Assembly: GCF_946479755.1 (NCBI RefSeq)
Contig: NZ_CAMLHC010000016.1
Span: 1-64,000, forward strand
DNA length: 64,000 nt
Direction: 5' to 3'
Source: an uncultured Chitinophaga sp.
GTDB taxonomy: Bacteria > Bacteroidota > Bacteroidia > Chitinophagales > Chitinophagaceae
This document shows, one piece after another, positions 61,306 to 64,000 of this stretch. Position 1 is the stretch's first letter. Each line of letters begins with the position of its first letter. The notes beneath the pieces are model-generated. The model was given only the letters and a program-made list of their open reading frames with translations. It searched no databases and was not told where the DNA came from. The translations under genes and the position numbers were made by a program.

Positions 61306-61584
61306 ATGAAAAAAGCCGCCCTGTTACTGATAGTTACCAGCTGTATCGCGTTAGTTCTTGCCAGCAAGGACCTGCTGAAAGATATGGCGCCGATGCAGAG
61401 CAGTTCTCCGGACATACTGCCTTTATTCGTGATAACAGACGCCAATTGGCCCGGTGCGCTGCCCGCCCGCCAGGCTGATGCCGATGTTACCCCTGATAAT
61501 GCGCAGCTGCGGCCAAAACCTATTCAAGATGCTGTAAAAACTATTATCGATATATACCATTCACAAAACCAGATCCGGCAGTAA
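61306..61584 (+). CDS. Small exported protein (92 aa), unknown function
   Basis: Unrecognised protein starting MKKAALLLIVTSCIALVLAS, an export signal or membrane anchor. The mature part is short and polar (KDLLKDMAPMQSSSPDILPLFVITDANW) with no known motif, and ends in a helix-like segment IQDAVKTIIDIYHSQNQIRQ. An upstream GTG/ATG-type extension to 61183 is possible, but the ATG at 61306 gives the natural signal peptide. It lies 61 bases before the outer-membrane receptor gene and may be transcribed with it. Confidence 0.65.
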   Translation: MKKAALLLIVTSCIALVLASKDLLKDMAPMQSSSPDILPLFVITDANWPGALPARQADADVTPDNAQLRPKPIQDAVKTIIDIYHSQNQIRQ

Positions 61585-61645
61585 TCAACAGACTGTCTCC
61601 TAATCAACTTATTGGAATCGCTTCTGAGAAAATCTAAACGGTCGT

Positions 61646-64000
61646 ATGAAAAAATTCATCATCGTGCTGGGGATACTTATGTCCGCTGTCATGTACGCTT
61701 TTGCACAAAAAAACCCCACCGGCACTATTTCCTTTAAAATAACAGACGCTACCGGCAAACCGCTTCCTTTCGCCAGTGTGCTTTTGCGCAAAACACAGGA
61801 CTCTGCACAGGTAAAGGGTGAGATGTCTTCCGAATCCGGCGAAGGCCGTTTCGAAAAAATAGCTTTCGGCCGGTACTTCCTGCAGGTATCCCAGATGGGC
61901 TTTACCACGCAATATGCCGCCAATTTTACGATAGACGCCTCCCATACGACTGTTGCGGTACCGGCCGTAGCGCTGCAGCCATTGTCTAAAAGCCTGCAAA
62001 CGGTGAATGTGACCGCCCCCCGGCCCTTTATTGAGAAAAGTGCCGGCAAAACGGTGCTCAACGTGGAAAGCAGCGTGACCGCCGTCGGCAACAGCGCGCT
62101 CGACATCCTGAAAAGAGCTCCCGGCGTGCAGATTGACAATAATGAAAACGTGAAAATGAAAGGACAGACCGTGACTGTGATGATCGACGGAAAGCTCACC
62201 TACCTCAGCGGGGAAGACCTGACCAACCTCCTGAAAAATACCCCCGGCGAGTCCATCTCCCAGATAGAAATTCTCACCAGCCCCTCCGCGAAGTACGATG
62301 CCTCCGGCAATGGCGGTATCATCAACATAAAAACAAAAAAAGGCAAACTCACCGGCATCAACGGTACCGTGAATGCCACCCTGTCGCAGTCCCGCTACGG
62401 TACCTACAGTGCCAATGGCACGTTCAACTGGCGCACCACCAAATTCAACCTGTTCGGCGACCTGGGCAGGACCGACCGTCCCTTCCAGATCACCCGCAAA
62501 TACAGCAGGGCCTTCAATGACAAAGGCGTGGTGACCGAACAGACACAGGACATCTTCCAACGCAACCGCTTCCAGCGCAACGCCGCCAAAATCGGCTTCG
62601 ATTATTTCCTGAACGACAAACATACCGTAGGCTTCATCGTGAACGGATTTAAAAACCGTTTCAGCAACGAAATTTTCAGCAACACCTACTTTATGAACAA
62701 GCCGGGCGCACCGGCAGATTCCCTGGTGAACTCCTACACGACCAACAACAACCATTTCAATAATATCGCCATTAACCTGAACTACAAAGCCATATTGGAT
62801 ACCGCAGGACGGGAATACAGTTTGGACGCCGACTTTGCCCGCTTCAACTCCGACAGGGCACTGGTGCTCAACGACAGTATGCTGGATGTAAAAAGTCAGC
62901 GGGTACGCAACCCCAACGGCATCCGCAACCAGGGCGGCACGCAGATCACCATCAAAAGCCTGAAAGGCGACTTCGCCTGGCCGCTGGGCAAAAACGGAAA
63001 AGTGGAAGCCGGCGTAAAAGCCAGCCTGGTGACCACTACCAACAGACTGGCCTATGATTCCCTCAAAAACGGCGAATATATCTTTGCTCCCAGCCAGAGC
63101 AATGAATTCAAATACCAGGAAGATGTGTATGCTGCCTACGCCAGCTACAAAAAACAACTGACGCCGAAAACCGGCATCCAGGCGGGCTTAAGAGTGGAAA
63201 ACACCCAGTCGGACGGCTACTCCGTCACCCTTAAAAGCCAGGTAAAGCGCCATTATACCGATTTCTTCCCCAACCTTACTATCGATCAAAAACTGAACGA
63301 TAACAACAAAATCAGCCTTGCCTACTCCCGTCGTATCGAACGTCCGGAATACGGCCAGCTGAACCCGTTCATGTTTTACCTCGACCGGTACACGTTCTTC
63401 AAGGGTAACCCCTACCTGCAACCGCAGTACACCAACAACGTGGAACTGGCGTATACCTTCAAAGACAAATACATCGCCACACTGGGATACAACCGCACCA
63501 CCGATGTGATCAACGAATTCCTCTACCAGGACGACAGCGCCAAAACATCTACCAGCACACTGATGAACTACCAAAAAAGCCATGTGTACAGCCTCGCCGT
63601 AACACTGCCTTTCCAGGTCACCAAATGGTGGATGAGCGACAACAACCTGAACGCCGCCTATAACGACTACTACTTCACCAATAACAAGAACCAGCCGGAG
63701 ATGACCAGCAGCTTCACTTACAGCTTCAACAGCACCAACACCATTACGCTGCCGAAAGATTTTAAGCTGGAAGTATCCGGATACTATAACTCTCCTTTTG
63801 TGTACGCCATCTTTAAAGGTTATAATGAATACAACCTGAACCTCGGCATACAGAAAACGTTCTGGGACAAAAAAGCCACCATTAAATTCAACTATAACAA
63901 TATCCTGCGGAATGAGTCCTACAGGGGTATTGCGCAATACAGCAACCTGGCCCTGCACATCTTCAACACCTGGCAGTTCAGGACCGCCAGCATCTACTTC
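61646..64000 (+). CDS. TonB-dependent-type outer-membrane receptor (OMP_b-brl_3), truncated by the window end
   Basis: Outer-membrane beta-barrel protein; 785 residues are visible and the C-terminus lies outside the window. The signal peptide is MKKFIIVLGILMSAVMYAFA. A carboxypeptidase-like regulatory domain (about 25-112, GTISFKITDATGKPLPFASVLLRK) precedes a plug domain (about 125-235) with GVQIDNNENVKMKGQTVTVMIDGK and a plug end SPSAKYDASGNGGIINIKTKKGKLTG. The barrel follows, with the family motifs IERPEYGQLNPFMFY and GNPYLQPQYTNNVEL, typical of the PF14905 group rather than SusC. It needs TonB energy if it transports; the cargo is unknown. Confidence 0.92.
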   Translation, partial: MKKFIIVLGILMSAVMYAFAQKNPTGTISFKITDATGKPLPFASVLLRKTQDSAQVKGEMSSESGEGRFEKIAFGRYFLQVSQMGFTTQYAANFTIDASHTTVAVPAVALQPLSKSLQTVNVTAPRPFIEKSAGKTVLNVESSVTAVGNSALDILKRAPGVQIDNNENVKMKGQTVTVMIDGKLTYLSGEDLTNLLKNTPGESISQIEILTSPSAKYDASGNGGIINIKTKKGKLTGINGTVNATLSQSRYGTYSANGTFNWRTTKFNLFGDLGRTDRPFQITRKYSRAFNDKGVVTEQTQDIFQRNRFQRNAAKIGFDYFLNDKHTVGFIVNGFKNRFSNEIFSNTYFMNKPGAPADSLVNSYTTNNNHFNNIAINLNYKAILDTAGREYSLDADFARFNSDRALVLNDSMLDVKSQRVRNPNGIRNQGGTQITIKSLKGDFAWPLGKNGKVEAGVKASLVTTTNRLAYDSLKNGEYIFAPSQSNEFKYQEDVYAAYASYKKQLTPKTGIQAGLRVENTQSDGYSVTLKSQVKRHYTDFFPNLTIDQKLNDNNKISLAYSRRIERPEYGQLNPFMFYLDRYTFFKGNPYLQPQYTNNVELAYTFKDKYIATLGYNRTTDVINEFLYQDDSAKTSTSTLMNYQKSHVYSLAVTLPFQVTKWWMSDNNLNAAYNDYYFTNNKNQPEMTSSFTYSFNSTNTITLPKDFKLEVSGYYNSPFVYAIFKGYNEYNLNLGIQKTFWDKKATIKFNYNNILRNESYRGIAQYSNLALHIFNTWQFRTASIYF

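Noticed and set aside
61634..63157. Long open frame (507 codons) on the minus strand
   Set aside because: It is antisense to the outer-membrane receptor, whose signal peptide, plug and barrel motifs are clear. The antisense product is Gly/Val/Phe-rich without domains, a codon-bias shadow.
1..64000. CRISPR arrays, tRNA or rRNA genes, insertion sequences, prophage or defence islands
   Set aside because: I looked for regular direct repeats, cloverleaf-like segments, transposase, integrase and nuclease motifs on both strands and saw none. Weak or unusual tRNA-like folds could be missed by eye.

Overview
The window looks like a chromosomal segment of a Bacteroidota bacterium, most likely a Chitinophaga-like member of the Chitinophagaceae. 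I base this on protein families that I know mainly from this phylum (DUF4199, DUF4294, DUF4295, DUF4382, DUF5723), two bacillithiol genes, a CcmE with a Cys-type haem site, a periplasmic-propeller histidine kinase, outer-membrane receptors of the OMP_b-brl_3 type, and many promoter -7 boxes of the TAnnTTTG form typical of the phylum. The taxon is inferred; no rRNA gene is present. I saw no tRNA, rRNA, CRISPR array, transposase, prophage or defence locus. Nearly all of the window is ordinary coding sequence with short intergenic gaps.

Layout. 0.1-3.4 kb: a DPP-IV-type peptidase and a HEAT-like protein (minus strand). 3.5-11.3 kb: a nine-gene plus-strand run with a degenerate dihydroorotase homologue, a DUF4199 membrane protein, GT2 and GT4 glycosyltransferases, and the full four-enzyme route to GDP-D-glycero-alpha-D-manno-heptose (hddA, gmhA, hddC, gmhB), followed by a secreted protein. 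11.4-17.2 kb: a topoisomerase IV operon in which parE and parC are separated by a DUF1835 gene and a cupin gene. 17.5-21.8 kb: two tiny membrane peptides and a propeller histidine kinase with its NarL-type regulator. 22-30.7 kb: a YCF48-like protein, a GH31 alpha-glucosidase, a 0.7 kb gene-poor stretch, a 51-residue membrane ORF, a YwqK/MORN protein, a DUF4382 lipoprotein and glycogen branching enzyme.

30.9-43.2 kb is mostly minus strand: DEAD-box helicase, RimO, a JmjC-like cupin, FtsY, the rpmB-rpmG-DUF4295 cluster, AhpC with an AhpD-like protein, a class-A-like serine hydrolase, BshB1, a stand-alone TonB-plug-like protein, DUF4294 and an alpha/beta hydrolase. 43.3-51.9 kb: CcmE and CcmF, an arginase-family enzyme with a membrane protein and an uncharacterised radical SAM protein, an AraC regulator and an MFS transporter. 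52-64 kb: TonB, a DUF5723 barrel protein, FolC, Nudix, a DinB/BstA-like protein, an ABC ATPase, a CAP lipoprotein, fructose-1,6-bisphosphatase, aspartate kinase, a small secreted protein, and an outer-membrane receptor cut by the window end.

The most interesting features are the GDP-heptose/glycosyltransferase operon headed by a dihydroorotase homologue that has lost several metal ligands, two uncharacterised genes inside the topoisomerase IV operon, several very small single-span membrane ORFs, and two families of dispersed palindromic intergenic elements. I found no convincing wholly new system.
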